A DNA stretch of 64,000 bases. Source: Subtercola lobariae (GTDB lineage: Bacteria > Actinomycetota > Actinomycetes > Actinomycetales > Microbacteriaceae). The position numbers were made by a program, and so were the translations under genes. Below, piece after piece: positions 27,158 to 38,000 of this stretch (the stretch's first letter is position 1; each line of letters starts with the position of its first letter). Below the pieces are notes generated by a model. That model was not told the DNA's origin. It saw nothing but the letters and a program-made list of their open reading frames with translations, and searched no databases. Location: assembly GCF_014640255.1 (NCBI RefSeq), contig NZ_BMGP01000007.1, forward strand, positions 176,699-240,698, written 5' to 3'.

Positions 27158-30100
27158 ATGAGTTACCCCAAGCAGAACCCTTCGCTCGATGGCGCGGCTG
27201 CCGCCGAAACGGCGCGCGCTGGTAGCAGCGGGAACGACAGTACGGGCACCGGCAGCGGCTCAGGCGCCGCCTTCGGCATCGTCTCGTCTCCGCGCTTCCC
27301 CGAGCTCGAAGAGCAGGTGCTCGCGTTCTGGAAGCGGGATGACACCTTTCGGGCATCCATCGCGAACCGCGAAGGAGCTGACGAGTGGGTCTTCTACGAC
27401 GGGCCGCCCTTCGCCAATGGCTTACCGCACTACGGGCACCTGCTGACCGGGTACGCCAAAGACCTTTTTCCGCGCTTTCAGACCATGCGTGGCAAGAAGG
27501 TCGACCGCCGCTTCGGCTGGGACACCCACGGCTTGCCGGCCGAACTCGAAGCGATGCGCCAGCTCGGCATCACCGAGAAGCGCGAGATCGAAGAGATGGG
27601 CATCGGCACGTTCAACGATGCCGCCCGGGCATCTGTCATGCAATACGCGGGCGAGTGGCAGGAGTACGTCACCCGACAGGCCCGCTGGGTCGACTTCGAG
27701 AATGACTACAAAACGCTCGACATCACGTACATGGAGAGCGTGATCTGGGCGTTCAAGCAGCTCTATGACAAGGGGCTCGCCTATGAGGGCTTTCGAGTGC
27801 TGCCGTATTGCTGGCACGACGAGACCCCGCTGAGCAATCACGAGCTGCGTATGGACGACGACGTCTACAAGATGCGGCAAGACCAGACCGTGACGGTGAC
27901 GCTTCCGCTGACGGGAACGAAGGCCGAGGCGCTCGGCCTGACCGCTGTGCGCGCGCTCGCCTGGACCACCACGCCGTGGACGCTGCCGACGAACCTCGCG
28001 CTAGCCGTGGGGCCGAACATCACCTACGCGGTGGTGCCGTCGGGCCCGAATGGCACGGCTGATGCCGAGGTTCAGGGCGAGCGTGCCGCCGAGCATCCTG
28101 CAGCAGAAGTCTTGAGTGCCGACTACCTCATCGCCGAAGACCTTGTGGGCAACTACGCCAAAGAGCTGGGCTACGACTCGGCAGAGGATGCCCGCGCCGC
28201 TGTTTCGCGCACGGTGAAGGGCCACGAGCTCGAGGGCATTACCTACGATCGCCTCTGGGACTACTACGCCGACACCGAAGAGTACGGCACGCAGAACGCC
28301 TGGCAGATTCTGGTAGCCGACTACGTTTCAACGACCGAGGGCACCGGAATCGTGCACCAGGCCCCGGCCTACGGCGAAGAAGACCAGAAGGTCTGCGCCC
28401 TGGCCGGCATCCCCGTCATCATCTCGGTCGACGACGGCGCGCGCTTCTTGCCGAACATCACCGAAGTCGCCGGTCTGCAAGTCTTCGAGGCAAACAAGCC
28501 TCTCACCCAACTGCTGAAGGCCAACGGCCGGCTCATTCGCCAGGCTAGCTACGAGCACTCGTACCCGCACTGCTGGCGCTGCCGCAACCCGCTCATCTAT
28601 AAGGCGGTCGGCAGCTGGTTCGTTCGCGTCACCGAGTTTCGCGACCGCATGGAGGAGCTGAACCAAGAGATCGAGTGGGTGCCCGAGAACGTCAAGGAGG
28701 GGCAGTTCGGCAAGTGGATCGGCAACGCCCGCGACTGGTCGATCTCGCGCAACCGGTACTGGGGTTCGCCCATTCCGGTCTGGAAGAGTGACAATCCCGA
28801 GTACCCGCGCATCGACGTGTACGGCTCGCTCGACCAGCTCGAGCAAGACTTCGGCGTGCGCCCCACTGATCTGCACCGCCCGTACATCGACGAGCTGACG
28901 CGCCCGAACCCCGACGACCCCACCGGCCAATCGACCATGCGGCGAATCGAAGACGTGCTCGACGTCTGGTTCGACTCCGGGTCGATGCCGTTCGCGCAGG
29001 TGCACTATCCGTCCGAAAACCGCGAGTGGTTCGAGGCGCATAACCCGGCCGACTTCATCGTGGAGTACATCGGTCAGACCCGCGGCTGGTTCTACCTGCT
29101 GCACGTGCTCTCGACCGCGCTCTTCGATCGCCCGGCCTTCACGAACGTGATCAGTCACGGCATCGTGCTCGGCAGCGACGGGCAGAAGATGTCGAAGAGC
29201 CTGCGCAATTATCCTGACGTGAACGAGGTGCTCGATCGCGACGGCTCAGACGCGATGCGCTGGTTCTTAATGGCCTCGCCCGTGCTGCGTGGCGGTAACC
29301 TCATCGTCACCGAGGAAGGCATTCGCGAGGCCGTTCGGCAGTTCATCCTGCCGCTCTGGAACACCTACTACTTCTTCACGCTCTACGCCAACGCGGCGAC
29401 GAGCGACAAGCACCCTTCTGGCTATGAGGCCGAGTGGCGCACAGACTCGGGCGACGTGCTCGACCGGTACCTGCTGGCGAAGACGCGCGAACTCATCCGT
29501 GACGTCACGGCCGATTTGGATGCCCTCGACTCCACCCTCGCAGCCGCGAAGTTGCGCGACTTCGGTGACGTGCTCACGAATTGGTACGTGCGGCGCTCGC
29601 GCGACCGTTTCTGGGCTGGAGTAGGAGATGAGCACTCCACCGCGGCCTTCGACACCCTCTACACCGTGCTCGAGACTGTGACGCGGGTGGCGGCCCCGCT
29701 CATCCCGTTGATCGGCGAGCACATCTGGCAGGGGCTGACCGGCGGGCGCAGCGTGCACCTCGAAGACTGGCCGAACGAGAACGCCTTTCCGGCCGATGCC
29801 GGGCTCGTGCACACGATGGACCAGATTCGCGCGATCAGCTCGACCGCGCTCTCGCTTCGCAAGTCGAGTGGCAAACGCGTGCGGCTGCCGCTCTCGAACC
29901 TGACGATCGTGACCGAGAACGTCGAGGCGCTTGGACGGTTCGAGTACATCTTGCGCGAAGAACTCAACGTGAAGAGTGTGACGTTCGTGGAGCAGGGGCC
30001 CACGAGCGCGGTCGACTTCGGCATCACGTCGAAGCTCACCGTGAACGCACGTGCAGCCGGCCCTCGGCTCGGCAAGAGCGTGCAGCAGGTCATCAAGGCG

Positions 30101-30652
30101 GCGCGCTCCGGTGAATGGTTCGAGGCAGACGGCGTGGTGACGGCGGGCGGCATCGAGCTCGAGCCGGCCGAGTACGACCTCGTGCTCGAGGCGAGCGGTG
30201 AGGGCGACGAGCATGCGCTCGCTCTGCTGCCCGGCGGCGGTTTCGCGCTGCTCGACACCACGACCACGCCCGACCTCGAGGCCGAAGGGCTCGCCCGAGA
30301 CGTGATTCGAGCGGTTCAAGACACCCGCAAGTCGGCCGACTTCGACGTGAGCGACCGCATCACCCTCGACCTGGTCTTCTTCTCCGACGACGATGCCGAT
30401 GCGGTGCGCAGCGCAGTGGATGCCGGCACGGTGGCCGTGGCCGCCGAGACCCTTGCGACGCGGTTCACCATCGTCTCGCCGAAAGACTTCAGAAACCTCG
30501 AGAAGTACCGTGAAGTACTTGTCTCGGAGTGGATCGGAAACATGGTGGCGAGCCAGCCCGAACACTACGCTCGCGTGGAGAAGGGCCGCTACGCGAACGC
30601 CGATCTGTTCATCGTTGCCGTCAGCCGCCCAGAAGGAGTGACCAATGTCTGA
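27158..30652 (+). CDS. ileS: Isoleucyl-tRNA synthetase
   Basis: 1164 residues from ATG 27158, with AGGAG 6 nt upstream. It charges tRNA-Ile. The HIGH-type motif is in [19 protein letters not shown] near residue 90, the editing domain has [16 protein letters not shown], and the KMSKS motif is in [14 protein letters not shown] near 677. This is the long, eukaryote-like IleS form common in actinobacteria. An unusual Ser/Gly/Ala/Thr-rich N-terminal extension of about 45 residues precedes the catalytic core. It overlaps folC by 8 nt. Confidence 0.97.
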   Translation: MSYPKQNPSLDGAAAAETARAGSSGNDSTGTGSGSGAAFGIVSSPRFPELEEQVLAFWKRDDTFRASIANREGADEWVFYDGPPFANGLPHYGHLLTGYAKDLFPRFQTMRGKKVDRRFGWDTHGLPAELEAMRQLGITEKREIEEMGIGTFNDAARASVMQYAGEWQEYVTRQARWVDFENDYKTLDITYMESVIWAFKQLYDKGLAYEGFRVLPYCWHDETPLSNHELRMDDDVYKMRQDQTVTVTLPLTGTKAEALGLTAVRALAWTTTPWTLPTNLALAVGPNITYAVVPSGPNGTADAEVQGERAAEHPAAEVLSADYLIAEDLVGNYAKELGYDSAEDARAAVSRTVKGHELEGITYDRLWDYYADTEEYGTQNAWQILVADYVSTTEGTGIVHQAPAYGEEDQKVCALAGIPVIISVDDGARFLPNITEVAGLQVFEANKPLTQLLKANGRLIRQASYEHSYPHCWRCRNPLIYKAVGSWFVRVTEFRDRMEELNQEIEWVPENVKEGQFGKWIGNARDWSISRNRYWGSPIPVWKSDNPEYPRIDVYGSLDQLEQDFGVRPTDLHRPYIDELTRPNPDDPTGQSTMRRIEDVLDVWFDSGSMPFAQVHYPSENREWFEAHNPADFIVEYIGQTRGWFYLLHVLSTALFDRPAFTNVISHGIVLGSDGQKMSKSLRNYPDVNEVLDRDGSDAMRWFLMASPVLRGGNLIVTEEGIREAVRQFILPLWNTYYFFTLYANAATSDKHPSGYEAEWRTDSGDVLDRYLLAKTRELIRDVTADLDALDSTLAAAKLRDFGDVLTNWYVRRSRDRFWAGVGDEHSTAAFDTLYTVLETVTRVAAPLIPLIGEHIWQGLTGGRSVHLEDWPNENAFPADAGLVHTMDQIRAISSTALSLRKSSGKRVRLPLSNLTIVTENVEALGRFEYILREELNVKSVTFVEQGPTSAVDFGITSKLTVNARAAGPRLGKSVQQVIKAARSGEWFEADGVVTAGGIELEPAEYDLVLEASGEGDEHALALLPGGGFALLDTTTTPDLEAEGLARDVIRAVQDTRKSADFDVSDRITLDLVFFSDDDADAVRSAVDAGTVAVAAETLATRFTIVSPKDFRNLEKYREVLVSEWIGNMVASQPEHYARVEKGRYANADLFIVAVSRPEGVTNV

Positions 30653-32375
30653 TTCAGGCGCGAACGGCGGCGGAGGCGGCAAGCCCGGTGACGACGACGA
30701 GCTCGACCCGAACCGCGAGCTCGATGGCGGGCGACCCGTTCGAAACCCCGACGACGAGCTGCACACCCTGTACGACGAGGTGAGCAACAACGCCGGCTAC
30801 GGTGACGACCAAGGCGACGGCGTGCACCGCGACACGAGCACAGCAGATCGCAGCGAGCGAGGCGCGGCCGACGGTGACGACGACGACGATGATGACGACA
30901 GCGACATCTTCGGCGAAGACGACGACCCCAGCGAGTTCGAGCTGGCCGACGCCTACGACGACCAGCTGGCCGTGCGCGACGGCCGAGACCCCGGGCGCGA
31001 CGACGACAGCGATGAAGATGATCTGCCCGACGACTTCGTCGAGGCCGGCGACCAGGTCTACCGCGAGCTGCTCGATCGCCTCGGCGAGGCCGCACCCCAG
31101 CCTCGGCTGTCGGCCACGCGGCAGGCGGTGGAGTTGCTGGGTGATCCGCATCGGGCGTATCCGATTATCCACATCACCGGAACGAACGGCAAAACGAGCA
31201 CCAGCCGCATCGTCGAAAGCATTCTGCGGGCCTACGGCTTACGAACGGGCCTCTTCACCAGCCCGCACCTCGAACGGCTCAACGAGCGCATCGTGGTCGA
31301 CGGCAAACCGATCAGCAACGAGGCGCTCGCCGCGAACTGGGCCGACATTCAGCCCTACTTAGGGCTAGTGGATGCTCAGCTGATCGACAGCGGCGAACCC
31401 CGCCTCACGTTCTTCGAGGCCCTTACCGTGCTGGCTTTCGCGTCGTTCGCCGACGCTCCCATCGATGTCGCCGTGATCGAGGTCGGCATGGGCGGCGAGT
31501 GGGATTCGACGAACGTCGCCGATGGCCAGGTCGCCGTCTTCACTCCCATCTCGCTCGACCACACGGCCCGCCTCGGCAACACTGTCGCAGAGATCGCGCG
31601 CACCAAGTCGGGCATCATCAAGCCCGCGGCGCAGGTAGTCACGTCTCGGCAGCAGCCCGAGGCGCTCGTCGAATTGCGGCGTGCGGCCGAGCTCACCGAA
31701 TCGACGTTCACGGTCGAAGACGAGGGCTTTCAGGTGCTCTCGACCAGCGTCGCTGTGGGCGGCCAGGTGGTGTCGATTAAGGGCATCGCCGGCACGTACA
31801 CAGACATCTTCTTGCCGCTGTACGGCGACCACCAAGCGCAGAATGCGGCCGTCGCTGTTGCTGCCGTCGAGTCGTTTCTCGGCGGGGGAGCGAACGCCAT
31901 CGTCGAAGACGTTCTCGTCGAGGCTTTCGCCACGGTCACCTCGCCGGGCCGGCTGCAGCTCATCGGCACCGAACCGACCGTGCTGGTGGATGCCGCACAC
32001 AACCCCGGGGGAGCACTCGCGCTCGCCGCAGCAGTCAAGGAGTACTTCTCGTTCGACAAGGTCGTTGCGGTGGTGAGCATTCTGGCGGATAAAGACGCCG
32101 AGGGCATCATCCGCGCGCTCGAGCCTGTGGTTTCGGAGTTCGTCATCACGCAGTCGTCGTCAGACCGCGCGACCAACGCCGACGAGCTGGCGAGCGTCGT
32201 TGTGGGCATCGCCGGCGCCGACCGCGTCGTCGTGGAGCTCGACCCGCGCGAGGCCGCTGCACTCGCCCGCGATTCGGCGGCCGAATCGGAGCGCGGCGCC
32301 GTTCTCGTGACGGGCTCGATCACTCTGGTCGGTGAGATCATCACGCTCGCCGCCGACGAGGGCTGGAAGCCGTGA
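30645..32375 (+). CDS. folC: Folylpolyglutamate synthase / dihydrofolate synthase with acidic N-terminal extension
   Basis: 576 residues from ATG 30645, with AAGGAG upstream; the start lies within the end of ileS. The Mur-ligase-like core begins near residue 130 ([18 protein letters not shown]), with the ATP loop [13 protein letters not shown] near 175, the conserved [15 protein letters not shown], and [10 protein letters not shown] in the C-terminal domain. It adds glutamates to folates and makes dihydrofolate. The first ~125 residues are extremely acidic (runs of Asp) and predicted disordered; such an extension is not needed for catalysis. An internal start could exist, but I see no better ribosome site. 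Confidence 0.92.
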   Translation: MSDSGANGGGGGKPGDDDELDPNRELDGGRPVRNPDDELHTLYDEVSNNAGYGDDQGDGVHRDTSTADRSERGAADGDDDDDDDDSDIFGEDDDPSEFELADAYDDQLAVRDGRDPGRDDDSDEDDLPDDFVEAGDQVYRELLDRLGEAAPQPRLSATRQAVELLGDPHRAYPIIHITGTNGKTSTSRIVESILRAYGLRTGLFTSPHLERLNERIVVDGKPISNEALAANWADIQPYLGLVDAQLIDSGEPRLTFFEALTVLAFASFADAPIDVAVIEVGMGGEWDSTNVADGQVAVFTPISLDHTARLGNTVAEIARTKSGIIKPAAQVVTSRQQPEALVELRRAAELTESTFTVEDEGFQVLSTSVAVGGQVVSIKGIAGTYTDIFLPLYGDHQAQNAAVAVAAVESFLGGGANAIVEDVLVEAFATVTSPGRLQLIGTEPTVLVDAAHNPGGALALAAAVKEYFSFDKVVAVVSILADKDAEGIIRALEPVVSEFVITQSSSDRATNADELASVVVGIAGADRVVVELDPREAAALARDSAAESERGAVLVTGSITLVGEIITLAADEGWKP

Positions 32376-32941
32376 GCGACCAGCTGCCCGACGGCTCACC
32401 CCGGCCCGAACCCGGTCGCGGTGATGCGAGCGCTGCTGCGGCAGAGCGGGGTGGGCGCGCCGCGGCCGACCCGGCTTTCGCCGACGCGTCGGGCGCTGCG
32501 TCGCACGACCCCAATCGCGCGAGCGGCTCAAGGCGGGCGCCGCGCGTGCGCGTTCGGCGGCAACGCTCGGTGCAAGAGAGCCTCGGCTCCATCGTGCTCG
32601 GCTTCGAGTTCATCGTCATGTTCTTGGCCACGCTCGTGGTGTTCGGCCTGCACAAACTGCCGCCGCTCGTTGCGCTCGGCGGGGGCGGGTTGCTGACGGT
32701 GTTGTTGCTGGCGATCATCCCGTTGCTGAAACGGCCGTCGGGTTTTGTGATTGGCTGGGTGTTGCAGGCGATCATTCTCGCGTCATCGATTTTCGTGCCG
32801 CAAATGCTCATCGTCGCCATTCCGTTCGGCGGAATGTGGGCGTACTGCATGATTCGCGGCTCGCGTATCGACCGCGAAAACCGTGCCCTGGCCGCCGCCC
32901 GCGATGCCCAAGACCCTCCTTCAACCCCCGACTCTCTCTAG
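32372..32941 (+). CDS. DUF4233 membrane protein
   Basis: 189 residues; GTG 32372 overlaps the folC stop as GTGA. About 65 N-terminal residues are polar and Ala/Arg-rich. Then come about four hydrophobic segments (LGFEFIVMFLATLVVFGLH, ALGGGGLLTVLLLAIIPLL, GFVIGWVLQAIILASSIF, MLIVAIPFGGMWAYCM). DUF4233 proteins occur between folC and ndk across actinobacteria; function is unknown. Translational coupling with folC and a 13-nt gap to ndk support one operon. Confidence 0.88.
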   Translation: MSDQLPDGSPRPEPGRGDASAAAAERGGRAAADPAFADASGAASHDPNRASGSRRAPRVRVRRQRSVQESLGSIVLGFEFIVMFLATLVVFGLHKLPPLVALGGGGLLTVLLLAIIPLLKRPSGFVIGWVLQAIILASSIFVPQMLIVAIPFGGMWAYCMIRGSRIDRENRALAAARDAQDPPSTPDSL

Positions 32942-32954
32942 AAAGCAGTGAACT

Positions 32955-33377
32955 GTGACCGCACAGACCGAAGAAACCCTCGTTCTCGTCAAGCCTGACG
33001 GCGTCGCTCGCAACCTGATCGGCGAGATCTTGCGCCGCATCGAGGCCAAGGGTTACCAGCTCGTCGACATCAAACTCTTCGAGCCCGAACGCACTCTGCT
33101 CGCCGCGCACTACGAAGAGCACGAAGGCAAGCCCTTCTACCTGCCGCTTATCGAGTTCATGGAGAGCGGCCCGGTTCTCGCGGTTCGCGTCGCAGGCAAC
33201 GGAGTCATCGAAGGCTTCCGCTCGCTCGCCGGCACCACCAACCCCACCTCCGCAGCTCCCGGAACCATCCGCGGCGACCTCGGCCGCGACTGGGGCCTCA
33301 AGGTGCAGCAGAACCTCGTGCACGGCAGCGATTCCCCCGAATCCGCCGCCCGCGAGCTCGCCCTCTGGTTCGCCTAA
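32955..33377 (+). CDS. ndk: Nucleoside-diphosphate kinase
   Basis: 140 residues from GTG 32955, the usual compact NDK length. It balances nucleoside triphosphate pools. It begins TLVLVKPDGVARNLIGEI, has the substrate region VLAVRVAGNGVIEGFRSLAGTT, and the phosphorylated active-site His in NLVHGSDSPESA. It is the last gene of the ileS-folC-DUF4233-ndk run. Confidence 0.97.
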   Translation: MTAQTEETLVLVKPDGVARNLIGEILRRIEAKGYQLVDIKLFEPERTLLAAHYEEHEGKPFYLPLIEFMESGPVLAVRVAGNGVIEGFRSLAGTTNPTSAAPGTIRGDLGRDWGLKVQQNLVHGSDSPESAARELALWFA

Positions 33378-33468
33378 CCCGCCACCCCGCCGCCCGCGCC
33401 TTCCGCACCCCGCCTCCCGCACCCCGCACCTCCAACCCTCGCGCAACCCGCCAAGTCGCCGCGTAGGT

Positions 33469-33512
33469 TGCGCAAAAGCACCTCCGACCCCGGTTTGAGG
33501 TGCTTTTGCGCA
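33469..33512. terminator. 16-bp perfect inverted repeat between convergent ndk and 33535 genes
   Basis: GCGCAAAAGCACCTC (33470-33484) is exactly complementary to GAGGTGCTTTTGCGC (33497-33511), and T33469/A33512 extend the stem to 16 bp around a 12-nt loop. It can form on either strand and probably ends both transcripts. Confidence 0.75.
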
Positions 33513-33534
33513 CCCTGCCCGAGGTACTGGATGC

Positions 33535-34011
33535 TCAGCTGACCCGTCGCCAGTAGTGGTCCACCGTGCCGTCGGTGAGCACCAGACTGAGTCTTGTGGC
33601 GAAACGGATACGGCGGGAATTCTCCGTTCTCGCGTCAGCGTCGTCGGATGCATTTTTCTCGGGCCAGCCCACAACCTCGAAAGGCAAACCCGAGTCCACT
33701 GCCGCTTTGACTAGTTGGTTCCACGTCTCTAGCTCTTCGACGACGCACAGCGGAATCGGTGCCACGAGTCTCGGATCGACGGGGTGCTCGGTCCACCCCA
33801 AAGTCATCGACCTAATCGATCCGTCGACGGTAACTGCACTGAAGTCACCCCAACTTAGCAGGCGCGAGTCCCAGAACAGTCTCTCGTCATCGGGTGCACC
33901 GAACTCCAAGACCAGGCCATCGCGGGTCAGAACACCTAGGTGATCGAATTCGCCCACAAGCCGTGCCAGCGCGGCGCCGTGTCGCGACGACAGATCTTCG
34001 TTCGCAGCCAC
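33535..34011 (-). CDS. Hypothetical protein
   Basis: 158 residues from a proposed GTG 34011, with no strong ribosome binding site. The sequence is soluble-looking, with Trp-rich stretches (LFWDSRLLSWGDF, LGWTEHPVD, ETWNQLVKAA, VVGWPEKNASD) and an end HYWRRVS. No membrane segment, signal peptide or known motif was recognised. It lies 33 nt downstream of the VKOR gene on the same strand. Coding potential is supported by length and composition only. Confidence 0.55.
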   Translation of the reverse strand: MAANEDLSSRHGAALARLVGEFDHLGVLTRDGLVLEFGAPDDERLFWDSRLLSWGDFSAVTVDGSIRSMTLGWTEHPVDPRLVAPIPLCVVEELETWNQLVKAAVDSGLPFEVVGWPEKNASDDADARTENSRRIRFATRLSLVLTDGTVDHYWRRVS

Positions 34012-34044
34012 GCTTCATCGTAACAAAACGTGAGTAATACTTTG

Positions 34045-34665
34045 TCAGCTGTTGATAAGCGACTGGATGACGTCGAGGCGCAACTGCGCGATCACGAAAA
34101 CCACGAGGTACGACACCAGAACGAGCAGCCACAGCCACGGGTAGAAGAGCGCGGCGATGCTTCGCACGCCGGCTGGCACCGGAATGTTGCCCTCTTTCAG
34201 GTTGAACACCGTCACGTACCAGAAGAGGGCGATCACCACCACCCAGACGACCATGCAGTAGGGGCAGAGCGTGCCCAGCACGAAAATGCTCTGGCCCATC
34301 AGCCAGATCACGAAGATCAGTGCCAGCACGATGCCGAGGTTGAAGAGCATCCAGTACCACCGGGCGAACCGCGCCCCTGCGAGTATCGACACGCCGACGA
34401 CGACGACCATCGCGAACGACGCCACACCGATGATGGGGTTCGGAAACCCGAACAGCGACCCCTGCCAGCTCGCCATGTTCGGCCCGCAGCTCACCAGCAC
34501 CGAGATGTTGCACGACGGCACGTAGGCCGGGTTGATGAGCGTCTCGATTTTCTCAAGAGTGAGGGCGAATGACGCGACGAAGCCGAGAACGCCGGCCACG
34601 ATCAGAAAAACCGCGAGGCCGGTCGGGCGTCGAATCGGCACAGATTCGGTTGGGGCGGCTGACAT
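34045..34665 (-). CDS. Vitamin K epoxide reductase (VKOR)-family membrane protein
   Basis: 206 residues from ATG 34665. It has five hydrophobic segments. VKOR landmarks are the first Cys pair in SCNISVLVSCG (near residues 51-60), FGFPNPIIGVASF, and the active CxxC in GTLCPYCMVVW after a membrane helix. Bacterial VKORs reoxidise DsbA-like thiol oxidases using quinone to form disulfides in secreted proteins. No DsbA/thioredoxin domain is fused and no partner is adjacent. Confidence 0.93.
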   Translation of the reverse strand: MSAAPTESVPIRRPTGLAVFLIVAGVLGFVASFALTLEKIETLINPAYVPSCNISVLVSCGPNMASWQGSLFGFPNPIIGVASFAMVVVVGVSILAGARFARWYWMLFNLGIVLALIFVIWLMGQSIFVLGTLCPYCMVVWVVVIALFWYVTVFNLKEGNIPVPAGVRSIAALFYPWLWLLVLVSYLVVFVIAQLRLDVIQSLINS

Positions 34666-35008
34666 CACTGTGGCATTCTCGCACAGTCGTTCGACCCCCC
34701 ATCTGGGAATGCATGCGATAATGGCTGTATGTCGCCTGGGCCGCGCCCAGACTGACAGCAGAAAAAGCTTTTCGGGTCTCACCGGAGTCGTTAGCACGTT
34801 CCGGGGGGCGCGAGTGAATACACGAATAGTCGACCAGAGCCAGTGCCAGAAACACAGGCAGTGCCAAAACACAGGCAGTGCCAGAACATGAGCCAGGGCC
34901 GGTTGAGATCGTGAAAGATTTGCGAATTCCGCTCAGGCGGGCGTTCGCACGAGAGAGTTCCCCGGCCGGCGGCGCGGCTAGCAAGTCGGGGTGAGGAGTG
35001 CACCAGCA
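34666..35008 (+). other. Intergenic region: VKOR start side and RNase E leader
   Basis: 343 nt without a convincing gene. It holds a GATAAT -10-like box at 34717-34722 reading towards rne (no clear -35), a short tandem repeat at 34841-34892, and a GC-rich segment ending in GAGGAG, the rne ribosome site. If transcription starts near 34725, rne has an untranslated leader of about 280 nt. Confidence 0.45.
34841..34892 (+). repeat. Three 17-18-bp tandem repeats in the rne leader
   Basis: CAGTGCCAGAAACACAGG (34841-34858), CAGTGCCAAAACACAGG (34859-34875) and CAGTGCCAGAACATGAG (34876-34892) are direct tandem copies with small changes. They lie about 120 nt upstream of the rne start codon and would be in its mRNA leader. 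Confidence 0.8.
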
Positions 35009-38000
35009 ATGGTGGAAGACAGTTTCAATAGTGAGCAAGAGCCACCGGTAAAACGACGGTCTCGACTGTTCGGCGGGCGCAAAGCGGCGCGAAAGGCGGC
35101 AGAGAGCGTTGCTTCTGCGGCCGCTGCTATGAGTGACCCTGCCGTGAGTGCTTCGACCGAGGGCCAGCCCCGTCACGCACCTGCGCAACCGAACGAATCG
35201 GCAGCGAACTCCGCCGCCGTGCTCGCACCATTCGCCGACGGGCGACCGGATGCCGTGACTCAGGCAGGCGCGGTCGACACCGCAGCCCGTGCTGACGCTG
35301 CGCACTCGGTCGCCACTACATCGGCCCCAACAGATGTGAAGGCCCCCGTGTCAGATTTTGAAGATTCCAACTCGCCCAACGACGAGACCCCTGCCGTGAA
35401 CCCGGCTGGCGACGAGAACACCGCCACAACCGCGACAGACTCCGCCGTTGCCGACACTTTGGGCGCAGGCGCACACGCCTCCGAACCCCGCGAACCGTGG
35501 CTCGAGCCCGAGATCAACCAGGCCCCGGCCGCGCCGCAGACTCCGGCACCTCGCACGACCACGTCGCTGCTCTTTCAGGCCCCCGACATCCAGCCGCTGC
35601 CGCCCCGTGCCGGCGGCGACCGAGGCCGAGATGGCCGCGACGACTTCGACGATTTCGATCGAGGAGACGACCAAGACGATCGCGACCGAGACGATCGCGA
35701 CGGCCGGGGCAACCGCGGCTCAGACACGCTGCGCCGCCGCACTCGTCGCCGCAGCGGCGAAGAGAGCCGTCTGCCTGACGAGCTGCCGCCGAACACCGTG
35801 GTCAAAGTGCGCCCGCCGCGCCAGGCCCAGGCGCCCGAACTCATCACTGAGCCGCAGCGCGTCAAAGGCTCGACCCGTCTCGAAGCGAAGAAGCAGCGTC
35901 GCCGCGATGGCCGTGACGCCGGCCGCCGTCGCCCGGTCATCACCGAGGCTGAGTTTCTCGCCCGGCGCGAGTCGGTCGACCGTGCCATGATCGTGCGCTC
36001 GAGTCACGACCGAATTCAGATCGGCGTGCTCGAAGACGGCGTGCTGGTGGAACACTACGTGGCGAAGGCCGCCGAGGCTTCACTCATCGGCAATGTGTAC
36101 CTCGGCCGCGTGCAGAATGTGTTGCCGAGCATGGAGGCCGCTTTTGTCGACATCGGCCGAGGCCGTAACGCCGTGCTCTACTCCGGCGAAGTCGATTGGG
36201 AGGCCGCCGACACCGGTAACCAGCCACGCCGCATCGAGCTCGCGCTGAAGCCCGGCGACACCGTGCTCGTTCAGGTCACCAAAGACCCCGTCGGTCACAA
36301 GGGTGCCCGGCTCACCAGCCAGGTTTCGCTGCCCGGCCGCTACCTCGTGTACGTGCCGAACGGCAACATGAACGGTATCTCGCGCAAGCTGCCCGACACC
36401 GAGCGTTCGCGCCTGAAGAAGATCCTCAAAGAGGTTCTGCCCGAGAACGTGGGCGTCATCGTGCGCACGGCGGCAGAAGGCGCCACCGAAGAACAGCTCA
36501 CCCTCGACGTGAACCGCCTGATCAGCCAGTGGTCTGCCATCAGCGACAATGTCAAGGCACTGCAATCGCCGGCCCTTTTGCACGGCGAACCAGACCTGCT
36601 CGTGAAGATCATTCGCGACGTGTTCAACGAAGACTTCCACAAGCTCGTCATCAGCGGGTCGGATGCACAACAGACCATCGAGGCCTATCTCGCTCAGGTC
36701 GCGCCCGACCTCGTCGACCGCATCGAGATCTACGAGGGTGACAAAGACATCTTCGACCAGTACCGCATCAGCGAACAGATCGAGAAGGCGCTTGACCGTA
36801 AGGTCTGGCTGCCTTCTGGAGGTTCGCTCGTCATCGACCGTACCGAGGCCATGACGGTAGTCGACGTCAACACGGGCAAGTTCGTGGGCTCCGGCGGAAA
36901 CCTCGAAGAGACCGTCACCAAGAACAACCTCGAGGCGGCCGACGAGGTCGTTCGTCAGATGCGCCTGCGCGACATCGGCGGAATCATCGTGGTCGACTTC
37001 ATCGACATGGTGCTCGAGTCGAACCGCGACCTCGTGCTGCGCCGACTCGTGGAGTGCCTCAGCCGCGACCGCACCAAGCACCAGGTGGCCGAAGTCACCT
37101 CGCTCGGGCTCGTGCAGATGACGCGTAAGAAGCTCGGTCTCGGGTTGCTCGAGTCGTTCAGTGAGCCGTGTGAGGTGTGCGCCGGGCGTGGGGTGGTCAT
37201 CCACCACGACCCCGTCTCGAAGCACCGCACGCAGCAGCAGACGCCGCAGCCCGATCGCCGCTCGCGCGGCAAGGGCGGCAACGGCGGTAACGGGGTCGGA
37301 AACGGCAACGGCAACGGCGGTTCGAACGGCGGTAACGGCGGTTCGAATGGCGGCAACGGTTCGGGTTCGAACGGGGCCGGCGCCAATGGTGCATCGCACA
37401 CCAACGGTGTGACGCACAGCATCACCCCGGCTGCGCAGAACGCCCTCGCTCAGATCGCAGCCAGTACTATCGCCGCAGCGAACGGGCAACGTCCGGCTTC
37501 GGCCGGCGTTGCGCCTGTAGCGGCTGGTGCTTCGGCGGCTGGCGCGGCTTCAGACGGCGCCCCGGGCGCAGAAGTAGCCGAAGCGGCCTCGGGCAGCAAT
37601 GCTGAGACAAGCGTCACGCCGACGATCTCGGCCGATGAGCACGCAGCCCGTGGCCTCGAGGCTGATCAGTCGACGCAGGGCGACAAGGGTGCACACGGCT
37701 CCGCAACTGGTCGTGACGCCTCTGACAGCGACCAGAATGGCGCCGCACAGTCGCAGTTCGGCGAGTCGGTTTCTGACCAGGCAGCAGGTCAGCGAGGCAC
37801 AGACCAGGGTGCGCCCTCGGGGCGTTCGCGCCGAAACTCCCGCCGTTCACGCAGCCAGCGCGCGGCAGCGAACGCCGAGGCCGCAGCAGCAGACGCAGAT
37901 TCCCTTCTCGCTGCGAGCCCAGAAATCGCGCCGAGAACGGGAGCTCACGCCGGCCAGCCCGAGGTTGTTTCGGCTCCGGCCGTTGAGCCCGCCGGTGCAC

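Noticed and set aside
29267-30790. 507-codon frame antisense to the ileS 3' end, and 469-codon frame (36080-37489) antisense to rne
   Set aside because: Both lie opposite genes with clear catalytic motifs and show no ribosome site or known domain.
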